Assembly (NCBI GenBank): GCA_947095535.1 | Contig: OX352772.1 | Coordinates: 225,887,035 to 225,951,034 of the forward strand | Direction: 5' to 3' | DNA from: Poecilobothrus nobilitatus | Lineage: Eukaryota; Arthropoda; Insecta; Diptera; Dolichopodidae | Length of the DNA: 64,000 nucleotides | In this document: positions 9,682-27,123 of the stretch, piece after piece | How the letters are laid out: every line of letters begins with the position of its first letter | Numbering within the stretch: the first letter of the stretch is position 1 | Program-made: the position numbers and the translations under genes | Notes under the pieces: model-generated | Databases searched by the model: none | Told to the model about the DNA's origin: nothing | Seen by the model: only the letters and a program-made list of their open reading frames with translations

Positions 9682-12600
9682 ATGATAAATGAATCAAAAA
9701 ATCGCACGTTTTCCAGTATCTTGTCTCTGGAAATACAGGGTGCGGAAAATCAATTTAGAAATTTATTAATAGATTCGGGTGCAAATATAAGTATTATTAA
9801 AGTAAATGACAATACATATGTAGATTGCATGTCCAATGAATTGAAAGGTATCTCATCCGAACCTATTAATACAATTGGAACTACTACATTATTTATCATA
9901 GTTCCTGGTTATGAACTGAAACGATATGCTATACTTTTTCATGTAGTTTCCGCTAATTTTTCAATTGCGCAAGATGGTATAATTGGCGAAGATTTTTTGA
10001 ATAAAACTAAAGCAATTATCGACTATGGTAATAATCAAGTAATTTTTAATTTTTATAATTTAAAAGTTCCAATAAAATTTCAAACAGAAAATAAAGTTGT
10101 GGTAATACCAGCACGTACAGAAAAATTTATTAAATACGGTCCCGTAATAATTCAGGAAGAATCAATTACAATGTTAAATCCTAAAAATTTAAATGAAAAT
10201 GGGATATTTATAACAAATACAATTGTAAAACCAGAAAATGGTTACGTATATCTTAGTATTATAAACGTGAATGAAAAACTATATGAAATATTTAATGAAG
10301 AATTAAAAATAAATTTTACTCCTATCAAAAATGTTAATATCTATACGTTAGCACAAGCTTAAACTACAAATTTGATAGAAAATCGTTTAGAAAACTTAAA
10401 TAAACAATTAGATCTCTCTCATCTTAATTCAGAGGAAAAAATATCCATTATAAATATATGTAGGGAATATAATCAATTATTTTACTTGGAAGGTGATAAG
10501 GTGACCTGTACAGCAATAATTAAGCATGAAATAAACATACAATCTGATAAACCAGCTGTTAACGTTAAACCATATAGATTGCCCAAAATTCATAAATCTG
10601 AGATAAAAAGAAAAGTTAATGAAATGTTAACTCAAAGAATAGTTCAAGATAGTAAAAGCTCTTGGAACAGTCCATTATTAGTCGTTCCTAAAAAACCAGA
10701 TGCTAACGGTAATAAAAAAGGACGCGTCTTTGTTGATTATCGGAAGCTAAATGAAATCGCCATAAGTGATTCATATCCCCTGCCAAATATTGAAGATATT
10801 CTTGGACAATTAGGTGAATCTAAATATTTTTCTACCTTAGATTTAGCAAACGGATTCCATCAAATCGGGGTCGCAGAAAAGTATTGTGAAAAAATCGCTT
10901 TCAGTACACCGTATGGTCATTTCGAATTTACATGAATGCCTTTTGGATTGCGAAATGCATCTCCTACTTTTCAGAGGCTTATGAATATAGTTCTCACTGG
11001 CCTTCAAGGCATCCGTTGTTTCGTATACCTTGATGATATAGTTATCTATGGTAAAAATCTTGTTGACCATAATAAGAAATTAATCCAAGTATTTGAAGCA
11101 TTAAAGAAATATAATTTAAAACTGCAACCTAATAAAAACAAATTTTTACATAAAGAAGTCCTATATCTTGGTCATGTTATAACCGAAAAAGGTATTAAAC
11201 CCGATAAAAATAAAATAACTACAATTTTAAATATAGAACACACAAAACAAAAAGCCACAAAATCAAAAAGCTATTAAATCTTTCCTAGGATTAATAGGAT
11301 ATTATCATAAATTCATACCAAAATTCTCAGCTATAGCACAACGATTGAATAAATTGTTGAAAAAGGATGCTAAATTTGTTTGGGATGAATTTTGCGATGA
11401 ATCTTTCAAAAGCTTAAAAAAAGCAATAACCGAATACCCAGTGTTACAATATCCTAACTTCACGAAAGAATTTTATCTTACAGCTGATGCGAGCGACAGA
11501 GCTTTAGGTGCCGTTTTATCGCACCAAACATTAGAACAAGGAAAAGTAATGAATCCACCAATCGCATACGTTAGTAGAACATTAAACAAAGCCGAACGTA
11601 ATTACTCCACTATTGAAAAGGAAGCTTTAGCAGTCGTTTGGGCAACGTCTTCTTTTCGACCATACCTTTATGGTAGAAAATTTACGGTTGTTACCGACCA
11701 CAAACCCCTTGTTTGGATCTTCAACATAAATAATCCAACTTCTAGAAATATGCGCTGGCGTATTAAATTAGAAGAATACGATTATCGTGTTATCCACAAA
11801 TTGGGTAATTTGAATACGAATGCAGACGCCTTATCTAGATTAAAAATATCCAATATTAATGTAATTACTAGAGCACAATCTAATAGAACATATCACAGTC
11901 AAAACAACGTATCGCAAGATAAAAATATTAATAATTCAGAAAATAAAAACTCAAATCAAGATAATATTCATGAAAATATTGCAAATCAAAATGAATCTGA
12001 TTATGCTAATATAATAGAAAACCAAATTACTATTCTCTTCGAACCTAAAGAAATTAAAACAATTCTAGAAGAGTATCATAATAGTACAGTTGTTAGGCAC
12101 CAAGCTGTAAATCGTACACTACAAAAACTTAAACAAAAGGTTTACTTTAAAAATATGAAACAAACTGTAATCAAATATATATCTTCTTGCAAAATATATC
12201 AGAAAAATAAATTAAGCTCAAAAACTAAAATACCAATGAAAATAACAGATACTCCTAACAAACTTTTTGAAAAAATTGCTTTGTAGGACCATTATCTACT
12301 TCTGAATCGGGTAATATATATATACTAACATTTCAAGATTAACTCACTAAATTTCTGTTAGCTATCCCTATTCCTAATCAGGAAGCTGTCAAGGTAGCAG
12401 ACGCTTTGGTACTACAAAAATAGTTCTAACTGATCAAGGTGCTAATTTTATGAGTGAAGTATTTAAAAGGACTTGTTCATTATTAAAAATTAAAAAGATA
12501 AACACAACTAGTTATCATCCGGAATCCAATGGTTCCCTAGAAAGAGCACATCGTTCTTTAGGAAATTATTTGCATTGTTATGCAAATAAAGATCCTGATA

Positions 12601-13042
12601 ATTGGGATACGTGGTTAGACTTTCCAATTTTTGCACATAATACAACTCTTAGTACTTCAACAAAATTTACGCCGTATGAAATATTATTTGGTATAGAACC
12701 TGAATTACCATCAGCCATATCCAAAACTATTGAACCATTATATAATATCAACGATTATGTTCTAGACTTAAAATCACGTCTTCAAAACAGTTATACTGAA
12801 GCCAGAAATAATTTAATTAAATCAAAAGAAATAAATAAAAGAATCTCTGATAAGAATGCTCGATTACTAGACATTATTGTAGGAGACAAAGTTTGTTTAC
12901 TTGATACAGTAAAAAAAAATAAAAATTAACTGTAGGGCCTTACGAAGTCATAGAAATAAACTCCCCAGAAAATACTACTATTAAAATTGGTAGGAAGACA
13001 AAACTAGTTCATAACAATCTTTTAAAAATGTTTGTTGAGTAA
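9682..13042 (+). pseudogene. Gypsy pol: protease, RT, RNase H, integrase, broken
   Basis: Domains in order are: aspartic protease with LLIDSGANISII (about 9763-9800); RT with FSTLDLANGFHQ (about 10828) and CFVYLDDIVIY (about 11018-11050); RNase H with FYLTADASDRALGAVLSHQ (about 11468) and VVTDHKPLVWIF; integrase zinc finger with second Cys changed (SCKIYQ, about 12190); and integrase core with LTDQGANFMS (about 12428) and NGSLERAHRSL (about 12530). Lesions are: TAA at 10360; TGA at 10933-10935 replacing the Arg codon before MPFGL, a CGA to TGA change; a frameshift near 11260; loss and shift around 12285 removing the first integrase Asp; a stop near 12340; and a shift near 12929. It ends at 13042. 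No env follows. Confidence 0.85.
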
Positions 13043-13586
13043 ATACAAATTGCATATCAAAACTTAATTTAATTTTCTATTTTCCTTTTTCCAATAAATA
13101 AAAAGTTTAATTTTTGGTAATGTAAAGAAAAAAAGAGGAAATATTATTAATTATAATTACATAATTTATATATTAGATAAAACAAAAAACCTTAAGTAAA
13201 GAAAAATGAAACAGCAAATGTGTTTCAAATTACAAAATAAAAACAAAAAAAAAATTGTAAAAAAAAAAAAAAATTATATAAAAACAAAATTTTTTTTAAT
13301 ATATCAATGATAAAATTTATAAACAATTAACTTATAAAATGTTAAAATAATGTAATGTAATTTGAGTAAACATAAATTAAATATCATAATAATAAAGGAA
13401 AAAATAAACAAACTTATACGTAATAATTATAAAGAGAATATTTTTTTTATTTTTATATATATTAGATAATAACTAAAAAAAAAAGAAAAGAAAGAATATA
13501 ATAAAAAAAAAAAAAAAAAACAATTATATGTCACTTGTAAAAAAAAAAAACTAAAAATTATCACAATTTCTAACAATTTTTTTTTC
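13043..13586. other. Gypsy 3' untranslated region, no gene seen
   Basis: Very A/T-rich sequence lies between the pol stop and the polypurine tract, with long A runs (for example 13244-13275 and 13502-13520). I see no env-like coding region, signal peptide or membrane segment. Confidence 0.6.
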
Positions 13587-13598
13587 GATGGGGGAAGG
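13587..13598 (+). promoter_or_regulatory. Polypurine tract of the Gypsy element
   Basis: GATGGGGGAAGG immediately precedes the 3' LTR that starts at 13599. It is preceded by a T-rich run, as is common. It would have primed plus-strand DNA synthesis. Confidence 0.85.
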
Positions 13599-14121
13599 TG
13601 TAATATGCCACTCCAATATACTAAAACAATAACAATAAACATTATATTAATTTTGTATTTCTTTTTACTTTCAATTCCTTTCCTTTTTAACTATAAATAA
13701 ATTAGGTTAAAGGATGAATAATGTAACATATGATTTACATATGTTTAAAATTAAATATCATATTGCAATACTGAACCAAAATAAACTAACTATAAAAAAT
13801 AAAGGTTACTTCAAAATATATAAACAAAGAAAATAGAATTAAGTTATCATATTGCATTGCCAGCATGATACTTGACATATTTATCTATTTTTATAATAAT
13901 CATTGTTTTAGTCTATTTTGTAATAAATATTGTTTTAGACTGTAAGAAAATAAATTGTATAAAAGACTTTCTTTTACAAAAGGAAGGAACATTACTATTT
14001 CAAATTTTGCAGTGCAAGGATGTAAAACAAATAAAATAATATTAAAATAAAACAACTTCTGTGTTTAATTTACCATTGAATATCGACGGTATAAATTAAC
14101 TATTTTTCTAAAAATATTACA
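13599..14121 (+). repeat. 3' LTR of the Gypsy element
   Basis: The 523-base repeat starts TGTAATATGCCACT and ends AAAATATTACA, paired with 6331-6850. It is followed by CTAC, the right copy of the target duplication. Confidence 0.88.
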
Positions 14122-14255
14122 CTACTTGGAATGTCTTATATATGTATAGTCTTTGATTAAAAAATTATTAATTTAGAAATTCTAAAGTAAAATTTGTTAA
14201 GTTTTTGTCAAATTATGGTAAGATATTATGGCAGCTATGCTTATCAGCTCGCAAT

Positions 14256-14720
14256 CTAATTTATTACAATTTTCTTGGTTACCACTCGCATTATTCCGTC
14301 GGGGCCGGTATATGTATCCATAATTCTAGCGAGAAGCCATTTGGTCTGTGGCAGATTTTCGTCCTTTACTATACCAGATGGCATAGATTTTTGCGTGTCT
14401 AGTTCCATTTAGTGATAAATCTTGATGATCGCTTGCCATTTCGCAAAGTGGCCTGCAATTTAAGCATGCTTCGACTTGAGTTAATACTGTAACAAACTCC
14501 TCTTATGTAAGTGCGAGTGCGTCGTGATTTAAAATTCGTTTTAAATGATACTTGATTAAACGAACTCCCCCTTCGCATAGACCACTGAAATGTGGCGCAC
14601 CAAGTGGATTGAAATGAAAATGACCTCTGACATTTTCCATGAATTCCGCAGCTTCCAGTTTGATATCGGCTACCATAAAATGGTTTTGGGTTTTTAATAT
14701 GTTATTCTAGAACTAGTTTT
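14256..14720 (-). pseudogene. BEL/Pao integrase C-terminal part
   Basis: The minus strand reads MVADIKLEAAEF, then HFHFNPLGAPHFSGL with CEGGVRLIKYHLKRI, then LTQVEACLNCRPL, and in a shifted frame a DENLPQTKWLLARI-like end with DGIMRVVTKK before a stop at 14256. This is the usual BEL/Pao integrase layout after the DCGTNF motif. The N-terminal part is at 21345-21600 and 27740-27982, so the CR1/Jockey-like element (14720-21336) split this gene. Some frame breaks are present. Confidence 0.75.
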
Positions 14721-14835
14721 GAATTACGGTAAAATAATTAGAATAATCGAGTTGTAAATATTACTCATCATTACTTTTATTTTTCAATTTAATAAAAAAA
14801 AATAAATAAAAATAATAACAAAAACTGCAATAAAC

Positions 14836-17802
<2,967 letters not shown>

Positions 17803-20730
17803 TAAGCCAAATAATACTTATCAAAGTAAAAATAAGTCTCAACTTTATAATAACACTATTAGGATGTTCTATCACAATTGCAGTGGTTTAAGAAGTAAAA
17901 TAAAAAACCTTTTTATCGACGCCAAATCATGCAATTTTAATATACTAGTGATTACAGAAACCTAGTTGAGCGACTCTTTTAAAAATGAAGAAATTCTCGA
18001 TAACAATTGGTCAATTTATAGAAATGATCGTAACTACCTTTCCACAGGTCTCTCTAGAGGTGGTGGTGTTCTAATTGCTGTCTATAACGGCTTTTCATGT
18101 GAATTAATATGTTCCAACAACTCCTTATCTTTTGAACACATTTTTGTTAAAATTCTTACTGGTAGTAAAAGTATTTATCTAGGAGTAGTATATTTTCCTC
18201 CAAATTCTGATGAATCCTCTTATTACGAATTCTTGGATATATGTAAGTCTGTAATTGCTTTAATGGCAGAGGATGATAATATTTTTGTCTTGGGCGATTT
18301 TAACCGTCCATCTTTATCTTTTGTGATTGATGAACTGGATAATAAACTACTACCAGTTAACTTTTTAGATGAAATTGAGTTTAGTATTATAAGTACATTT
18401 TATGGAAATGATATACAACAAATAATACAACATCCTAATAGTAATGGTAGATGGTTAGACCTAGCTTTTTCAAATGCTTATGATGATGTTGTGGTTCATG
18501 CTGTCAATGATACAGATAATCTTTTTACCAACTCACTCCATCATAATGCAATATCAATAGAACTAACTCAAGCTAACCAACAATTTTCGAAGTCCTACAA
18601 TAATGAAATTGTATATGACTTCCGTAACACTAATTACGAAGGCATTAACAATGCCTTATCTAATATAAACTGGTACGAGCTGTTAATGCAGCGAGATTTA
18701 GATTTAGTAGTTCTGGATTTTCATACAATTTTATCATCTATAATTGATAATTACACGCCAAGGATACTAAAAAAAGATAAATTAATGGAACCTTGGCTAG
18801 GTAGGGAACTCAGATCTTTACGTAATCGTAGAAATAAATTATATAAAATTATTAAATCATCAGTTGATCCAAGCTCCGAAACTATTAATGAGTATAAAAA
18901 ATTGGCTGATGAATTTAAAATAAAATGCATTGCATCGTACGATAATTACGTTCAAAATATTGGTAACTCCATTTTAAGTAACCCTAGAAAATTTTTTGAA
19001 TTTGTTAATACAAATGTAAGTCGTCAGGTTACCCAAACTCTATGTCCTTAGATGATAAAGTCCCATCCTGCCCTGATGAAATTTGCAAGCTTTTTGCACA
19101 CAAATTCCAAAACGTGTACCGTCAGTCGCAAACAGGGCATGGAAACGTGAATTTCCAGACATTAAATAATACTATTCCTCTCATTCAAAATTTAAACTTA
19201 TCATTAGAAGATGTTTATTCAGAAATTAGTAGTTTAGATATTAAAAAAGGATCTGGTCCTGATCTTCTTCCACCTATTTTTTTACATAACTGTATTCATA
19301 ATTTAACTGTCCCACTTACATTAATTTTTAACAGATCCCTTATGTCAGGTACTTTCCCACAATTTTGGAAAACCTCATACCTGATTCCGATTCACAAAAA
19401 AGGTGACAAAGCATTAATAGACAATTATAGAGGTATAGCAATTCAGTCGACTATACCCAAATTATTTGAAAAACTTGTTACTGATAAAATTACACCTATA
19501 ATAGATCCTTATCTTAATCAAGAACAACATGGTTTTAGAAAAGGTCATTCAACCACCACCAACCTGATGGTTTTCACATCAGATATATTATCTTCTATTG
19601 AAAAAGGTCTTCAGGTAGACGCAATATATACAGATTTTAGTAAAGCATTTGACCGAATAAATCATGATATACTAAAAGATAAACTGGCAAAGCTAGGATT
19701 CAGTGGCTCCATATTAAAATGGATTAAGTCATATGTCACTGAAAGAGTACAATTTGTTAGATTTCAAGGTACTATATCTAAGCCCATTTCTGTCTACTCT
19801 GGGGTACCCCAAGGCAGTCACTTAGGACCACTTTTATTCAATATATATATAAGTGATCTTTCGAATTTCTTATCAGACGTTGCCCACCTTACTTAAACTG
19901 ATGATCCTAAGTTGTATCATGTAATTAACAATGATACCGATTGCTGTTTTCTTCAATCAAAGTTGAAGTGCTTAGAAAAATGGTGCTGTGATAACATGCT
20001 AGATCTCAACATTAGTAAGTGCTATACTATGACCTTTTCATGGAAAAGATCCAAATTGATGCATAATTATTCCATACAAAACTGCAACCTAGAATGTGTG
20101 AATCATATTATAGATTTGGGAATGATTTTGGATAACAAACTGAATTATAATCTTCACTATGAATCAATGTTATCAAAAGCTAACAAAATGCTAGGTTTTA
20201 TCAAAGAAGAGCAAGAGAATTTAACAATATCTGGGTAACAATAACTTTATATTGCTCACTTGTACGCTCAGTTTTAGAATACGGTAGCATTATCTGGAAT
20301 CCAGCTTTTCTTATTCATAGTACAAGAATTGAATCAATCCAGAAGCAGTTCCTCCTCTTTGCTTTAAGACATCTACATAATCCCAGAGACTTTCATAACC
20401 TTCCATCATACAATGAGAGGCTGCAGTTAGTCAATTTACTTAGTTTAAGTTCCCGTAGAATCTTACTATCTAACTGCTTTACATTTGATGTCTTATCCAA
20501 TAAGATTAACGTCAATTTTATTAAAGATAAAATCAAAGTCAACAATAATGTCAGGCCCACAAGATATTCCAAATTCTTAATTGAAACAAACACATAGAAC
20601 TGAATATGGGAAAAACGAACCCACAAACAGGTGTTGCATATTATTTAATCGATTCGACAACATTTTCTGTGACACAATTTCAAAAAATGCTTACAAATCT
20701 AAATTACACAACATTCTTAAACAATCGTAA

Positions 20731-21336
20731 AACATTGACATAATTTATTTCTAAATGACATAATTTATTAACAATAATATTTCCTTTGTTTTTGTTTTTT
20801 TTTTTTTTTTTTTACATAATTAACTAACTATAAACTTAAAGTAATAAAAATTTAGCATAAGTATTATGTGATAAAAAGAAGAAAACAAAAAACAAAAACC
20901 ATATTAAAAGCATTGACTCATTTTACATACATAAAATAAAAATAACTTTTGTCTTTATTGTACCTATCATAATTAATTTAATTTTAACGAAGTACAAAAA
21001 ATTTATTGTATCATCTTACATCTTTTTTTTTAATAGTAAGACTAAGCTAAAGGCATAACTTAGCTTCTTTATATTGCTCTGAATGATTCATAATTCATAC
21101 ATTATAATTTTTAAATGTATTTAAAAAAAAAAAAAAAAATGTAAAAGAAGAAAAAAAAGAGAGAAAACAAAAGAAAAAACTAAAAATAAATTGTTAATTT
21201 TTTTGTAGTCTTAAGTCAGCAAAATAATGTACTTTTTTTTTTGCATTGTATTGTGTAATATTAATTTTAAGTTTAACTTTAAGAATTTTTGTAACGACCT
21301 TGCTTTGGTTCTAAATAAATAAATAAATAAATAAAT
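20731..21336 (+). other. 3' UTR and AAAT tail of the non-LTR element, copy 1
   Basis: AT-rich, non-coding sequence has T and A runs (20797-20813, 21121-21139). It ends TTGGTTCTAAATAAATAAATAAATAAAT, the element terminus, directly abutting minus-strand BEL integrase sequence. Confidence 0.7.
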
Positions 21337-21339
21337 ATT

Positions 21340-22849
21340 CGCGCCCACAATTAGTGCCACAATCGCAATATAGAGCCGTGCATAGTTCGTGACGAGAACA
21401 AAATTTCCTATAGTGACATATGCTGACATATCTCTAACCAGTTCCAGGTGAATAGCCTTCATCGACATACACACAAAAAGTGCTACATATGATTTGTATC
21501 GTTTGGCTCCTCTTCCTTTGTGGGTTTTCATCTCGAACGGGCCACAATAATATAAACCTGAATGAAGAAATGATTCCGCCATTTGCACTCGTATTCTTGG
21601 TAGAAATGCACTCGTAATGTGTCTTAATAACTCACTCGTAATAACTCTTATTAATTATTGAATTTCCGAATTTCCGCCCTTTGTTTAACAGAATCCATTT
21701 ATGTTTGTGACACCGAATAGCATTCCGAGCATTATTAATTCAAAATTGCTTTCTTAAAATGGACATCATCAATTGTGCTCTACCGTCTAGACATTCTTTA
21801 TGAGTTTTCTCGATCAATAATTTTGCGAAGATATCCATATCGCATAAAATAATCGGATGTTTCTCTGAGTACGAAAGTACTGAATATTTAAGGCACTCAC
21901 CCACTCGTAAGATACCTTCTTGATCTAATACAGGAATTAATTTTGTACTCCTTTTAAAATTATTGTTATTTTTTCTGTATAAAGTGATTTCCGTTGGAAA
22001 TCTTAGATTTTTTTTCCATATGACTTTAGATAATTACTCTCTCTTTCGTGTTTGCTTTTAAACTTGCAATTTGACATAAATGGATAACAGTATGTAAGCA
22101 GGCGAAGCAATTTCGTGAATGATGAAGATTTTTTTCTCGATTATGTCGTTGGTAATTGAGGTAATGCAAGGTTCACCTGAATTTTTCTTTGTTCCAGACT
22201 TGTATTAGTTTCTTTCTTATTTGGCCAATGTTTCTCCGACTTCTTTAGCCAATCTGGATCTTGCCACCATAAGTGGTGTTTTTCCAAGTTCAGATGGACA
22301 TAACCCTCTTGAACCGACCTTTTGCAGGGTTTTGTTTTGTCGGTACATGATTCCAGATATTTTACCCTCCTGTGATCATGTACATGTGAGACTCTGATGG
22401 CAACGAAGGTTGTCCATTTGGTGGGATGATTTTCTAACCATGCGAGCACAATTTCGGAATATGTCCATCCATATAATTTTATCGCTTTGATATGTGTAGA
22501 AGTTTATTTAAAGTATATTTTAATAGTTTTGATCCTAACACCACAGTGCATAATTCAAGCCGCGGCAACAATATTGTCTTTATTGGTGCAACCTTTGTCT
22601 TGGAAACTACAATAGATGTTGATTTTATGCCATTAATATTCGTAATACATTTGTACACGACCGCTTCTTACGACTTTGTGAATGCGTCTGAAAAGATATG
22701 TAATTGTGTCATTGACATGTAATCATGTCAGTAGCTGTGTCATTTCAGAATATCTGTTCCATATTTCAATGGAAATTTTTAAAATTTTTGCTAAATTTTG
22801 GAAGTATTTAATCCAATCCCTTTCCAATTCAGGTATTACTTCATCATCC
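21340..22849 (-). pseudogene. BEL/Pao RNase H to integrase N-terminal region, copy 1
   Basis: On the minus strand, from high to low, are an RNase H end with YSEIVLAWLENHP and TTFVAIRVSHV (about 22370-22460), a connector with HHLWWQDPDWLKKSEKHWP, and an integrase zinc-binding region with LDQEGILRVGECLKYS and KHPIIL. Then comes the core with AESFLHSGLYYCGPFEMKTH (about 21520-21590), RYKSYVALFVCMSMKAIHLE and the DCGTN motif (about 21350-21365). The core is cut by the CR1/Jockey-like insertion. Several frame breaks are present; extra single-base indels distinguish it from copy 2. Confidence 0.75.
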
Positions 22850-22870
22850 TATTATTCGATATTACTATTA
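22850..22870. other. Filler at the tandem-duplication junction
   Basis: Twenty-one bases (TATTATTCGATATTACTAT and neighbours) lie between the end of BEL sequence shared with 29242 and the start of the AAT-rich unit shared with 16494. They match neither continuation. Confidence 0.7.
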
Positions 22871-22879
22871 ATAATAGTA

Positions 22880-23703
<824 letters not shown>

Positions 23704-24109
23704 GATAATATTGACAGCACTGGTAATAATAATATCAATAGTAACAGCGATAGTAATACCAGTAGTATTAATGTTAGTAATATTAGTAATAATAACTTAT
23801 CGCCTAATTTTACCAACCCTCTCATTCCTCCGAAAATTCACCTAACGCAGAATTCAATAGTTAATGGTGATAATGTATATGCATTATCTCGTTTCAGAGA
23901 GCCTAGTTTGCTCTATAATATTAGATTATATCTTGCTTATCTCTTCGATCAAGATAACCACGTTTGCATTGAAGGCAAAACGAAAACATTTTTAAAAGTA
24001 CTCATTCAGCAAGAGGGCCTCCCCTCTGACTATAAGGAACTAAGTAAATTATTTTATAAATATTATGAAATTGAAGGAATGTCTGCTAATGAAGCTAAAG
24101 AAGACCTAA

Positions 24110-27100
24110 GTGTCTTTCGTAGTCACTTGTGCAGCAAAAGACGTGAGTATATCCAAAAGCTTAGAGATATTGATCAAAAGTTTTTTCGTGCCTAATAAGC
24201 CAAATAATACTTATCAAAGTAAAAATAAGTCTCAACTTTATAATAACACTATTAGGATGTTCTATCACAATTGCAGTGGTTTAAGAAGTAAAATAAAAAA
24301 CCTTTTTATCGACGCCAAATCATGCAATTTTAATATACTAGTGATTACAGAAACCTAGTTGAGCGACTCTTTTAAAAATGAAGAAATTCTCGATAACAAT
24401 TGGTCAATTTATAGAAATGATCGTAACTACCTTTCCACAGGTCTCTCTAGAGGTGGTGGTGTTCTAATTGCTGTCTATAACGGCTTTTCATGTGAATTAA
24501 TATGTTCCAACAACTCCTTATCTTTTGAACACATTTTTGTTAAAATTCTTACTGGTAGTAAAAGTATTTATCTAGGAGTAGTATATTTTCCTCCAAATTC
24601 TGATGAATCCTCTTATTACGAATTCTTGGATATATGTAAGTCTGTAATTGCTTTAATGGCAGAGGATGATAATATTTTTGTCTTGGGCGATTTTAACCGT
24701 CCATCTTTATCTTTTGTGATTGATGAACTGGATAATAAACTACTACCAGTTAACTTTTTAGATGAAATTGAGTTTAGTATTATAAGTACATTTTATGGAA
24801 ATGATATACAACAAATAATACAACATCCTAATAGTAATGGTAGATGGTTAGACCTAGCTTTTTCAAATGCTTATGATGATGTTGTGGTTCATGCTGTCAA
24901 TGATACAGATAATCTTTTTACCAACTCACTCCATCATAATGCAATATCAATAGAACTAACTCAAGCTAACCAACAATTTTCGAAGTCCTACAATAATGAA
25001 ATTGTATATGACTTCCGTAACACTAATTACGAAGGCATTAACAATGCCTTATCTAATATAAACTGGTACGAGCTGTTAATGCAGCGAGATTTAGATTTAG
25101 TAGTTCTGGATTTTCATACAATTTTATCATCTATAATTGATAATTACACGCCAAGGATACTAAAAAAAGATAAATTAATGGAACCTTGGCTAGGTAGGGA
25201 ACTCAGATCTTTACGTAATCGTAGAAATAAATTATATAAAATTATTAAATCATCAGTTGATCCAAGCTCCGAAACTATTAATGAGTATAAAAAATTGGCT
25301 GATGAATTTAAAATAAAATGCATTGCATCGTACGATAATTACGTTCAAAATATTGGTAACTCCATTTTAAGTAACCCTAGAAAATTTTTTGAATTTGTTA
25401 ATACAAATGTAAGTCGTCAGGTTACCCAAACTCTATGTCCTTAGATGATAAAGTCCCATCCTGCCCTGATGAAATTTGCAAGCTTTTTGCACACAAATTC
25501 CAAAACGTGTACCGTCAGTCGCAAACAGGGCATGGAAACGTGAATTTCCAGACATTAAATAATACTATTCCTCTCATTCAAAATTTAAACTTATCATTAG
25601 AAGATGTTTATTCAGAAATTAGTAGTTTAGATATTAAAAAAGGATCTGGTCCTGATCTTCTTCCACCTATTTTATTACATAACTGTATTCATAATTTAAC
25701 TGTCCCACTTACATTAATTTTTAACAGATCCCTTATGTCAGGTACTTTCCCACAATTTTGGAAAACCTCATACCTGATTCCGATTCACAAAAAAGGTGAC
25801 AAAGCATTAATAGACAATTATAGAGGTATAGCAATTCAGTCGACTATACCCAAATTATTTGAAAAACTTGTTACTGATAAAATTACACCTATAATAGATC
25901 CTTATCTTAATCAAGAACAACATGGTTTTAGAAAAGGTCATTCAACCACCACCAACCTGATGGTTTTCACATCAGATATATTATCTTCTATTGAAAAAGG
26001 TCTTCAGGTAGACGCAATATATACAGATTTTAGTAAAGCATTTGACCGAATAAATCATGATATACTAAAAGATAAACTGGCAAAGCTAGGATTCAGTGGC
26101 TCCATATTAAAATGGATTAAGTCATATGTCACTGAAAGAGTACAATTTGTTAGATTTCAAGGTACTATATCTAAGCCCATTTCTGTCTACTCTGGGGTAC
26201 CCCAAGGCAGTCACTTAGGACCACTTTTATTCAATATATATATAAGTGATCTTTCGAATTTCTTATCAGACGTTGCCCACCTTACTTAAACTGATGATCC
26301 TAAGTTGTATCATGTAATTAACAATGATACCGATTGCTGTTTTCTTCAATCAAAGTTGAAGTGCTTAGAAAAATGGTGCTGTGATAACATGCTAGATCTC
26401 AACATTAGTAAGTGCTATACTATGACCTTTTCATGGAAAAGATCCAAATTGATGCATAATTATTCCATACAAAACTGCAACCTAGAATGTGTGAATCATA
26501 TTATAGATTTGGGAATGATTTTGGATAACAAACTGAATTATAATCTTCACTATGAATCAATGTTATCAAAAGCTAACAAAATGCTAGGTTTTATCAAAAG
26601 AAGAGCAAGAGAATTTAACAATATCTGGGTAACAATAACTTTATATTGCTCACTTGTACGCTCAGTTTTAGAATACGGTAGCATTATCTGGAATCCAGCT
26701 TTTCTTATTCATAGTACAAGAATTGAATCAATCCAGAAGCAGTTCCTCCTCTTTGCTTTAAGACATCTACATAATCCCAGAGACTTTCATAACCTTCCAT
26801 CATACAATGAGAGGCTGCAGTTAGTCAATTTACTTAGTTTAAGTTCCCGTAGAATCTTACTATCTAACTGCTTTACATTTGATGTCTTATCCAATAAGAT
26901 TAACGTCAATTTTATTAAAGATAAAATCAAAGTCAACAATAATGTCAGGCCCACAAGATATTCCAAATTCTTAATTGAAACAACACATAGAACTGAATAT
27001 GGGAAAAACGAACCCACAAACAGGTGTTGCATATTATTTAATCGATTCGACAACATTTTCTGTGACACAATTTCAAAAAATGCTTACAAATCTAAATTAC

Positions 27101-27123
27101 ACAACATTCTTAAACAATCGTAA
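24110..27123 (+). pseudogene. Non-LTR ORF2 (endonuclease-RT), copy 2
   Basis: It has the same domains and the same ancestral lesions as copy 1: TAG at 24356-24358, a frameshift near 25438 and TAA at 26287. Unlike copy 1, the C-terminal part 26305-27123 stays open, ending NKNAYKSKLHNILKQS, because it lacks the single-base loss seen near 20207. One residue differs in the RT region (Leu for Phe at the position of 19281). It is not functional. Confidence 0.85.

Larger units (their letters stand above)
6331..14121 (+). mobile_element. Gypsy-type LTR retrotransposon with both LTRs, degenerate
   Basis: The two LTRs (6331-6850 and 13599-14121) begin TGTAATAT and end ATATTACA. They are flanked by the 4-base target duplication CTAC (6327-6330 and 14122-14125). 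A tRNA-Leu-like primer site follows the left LTR and a G-rich polypurine tract precedes the right one. Inside are a leader with a small ORF, a gag remnant, and a pol with protease, RT, RNase H and integrase in the Gypsy order. No env is present. The tRNA-Leu site and 4-base duplication recall the mdg3/micropia group, which is an inference. The LTRs differ by several indels and substitutions, so insertion is not recent. Confidence 0.9.
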
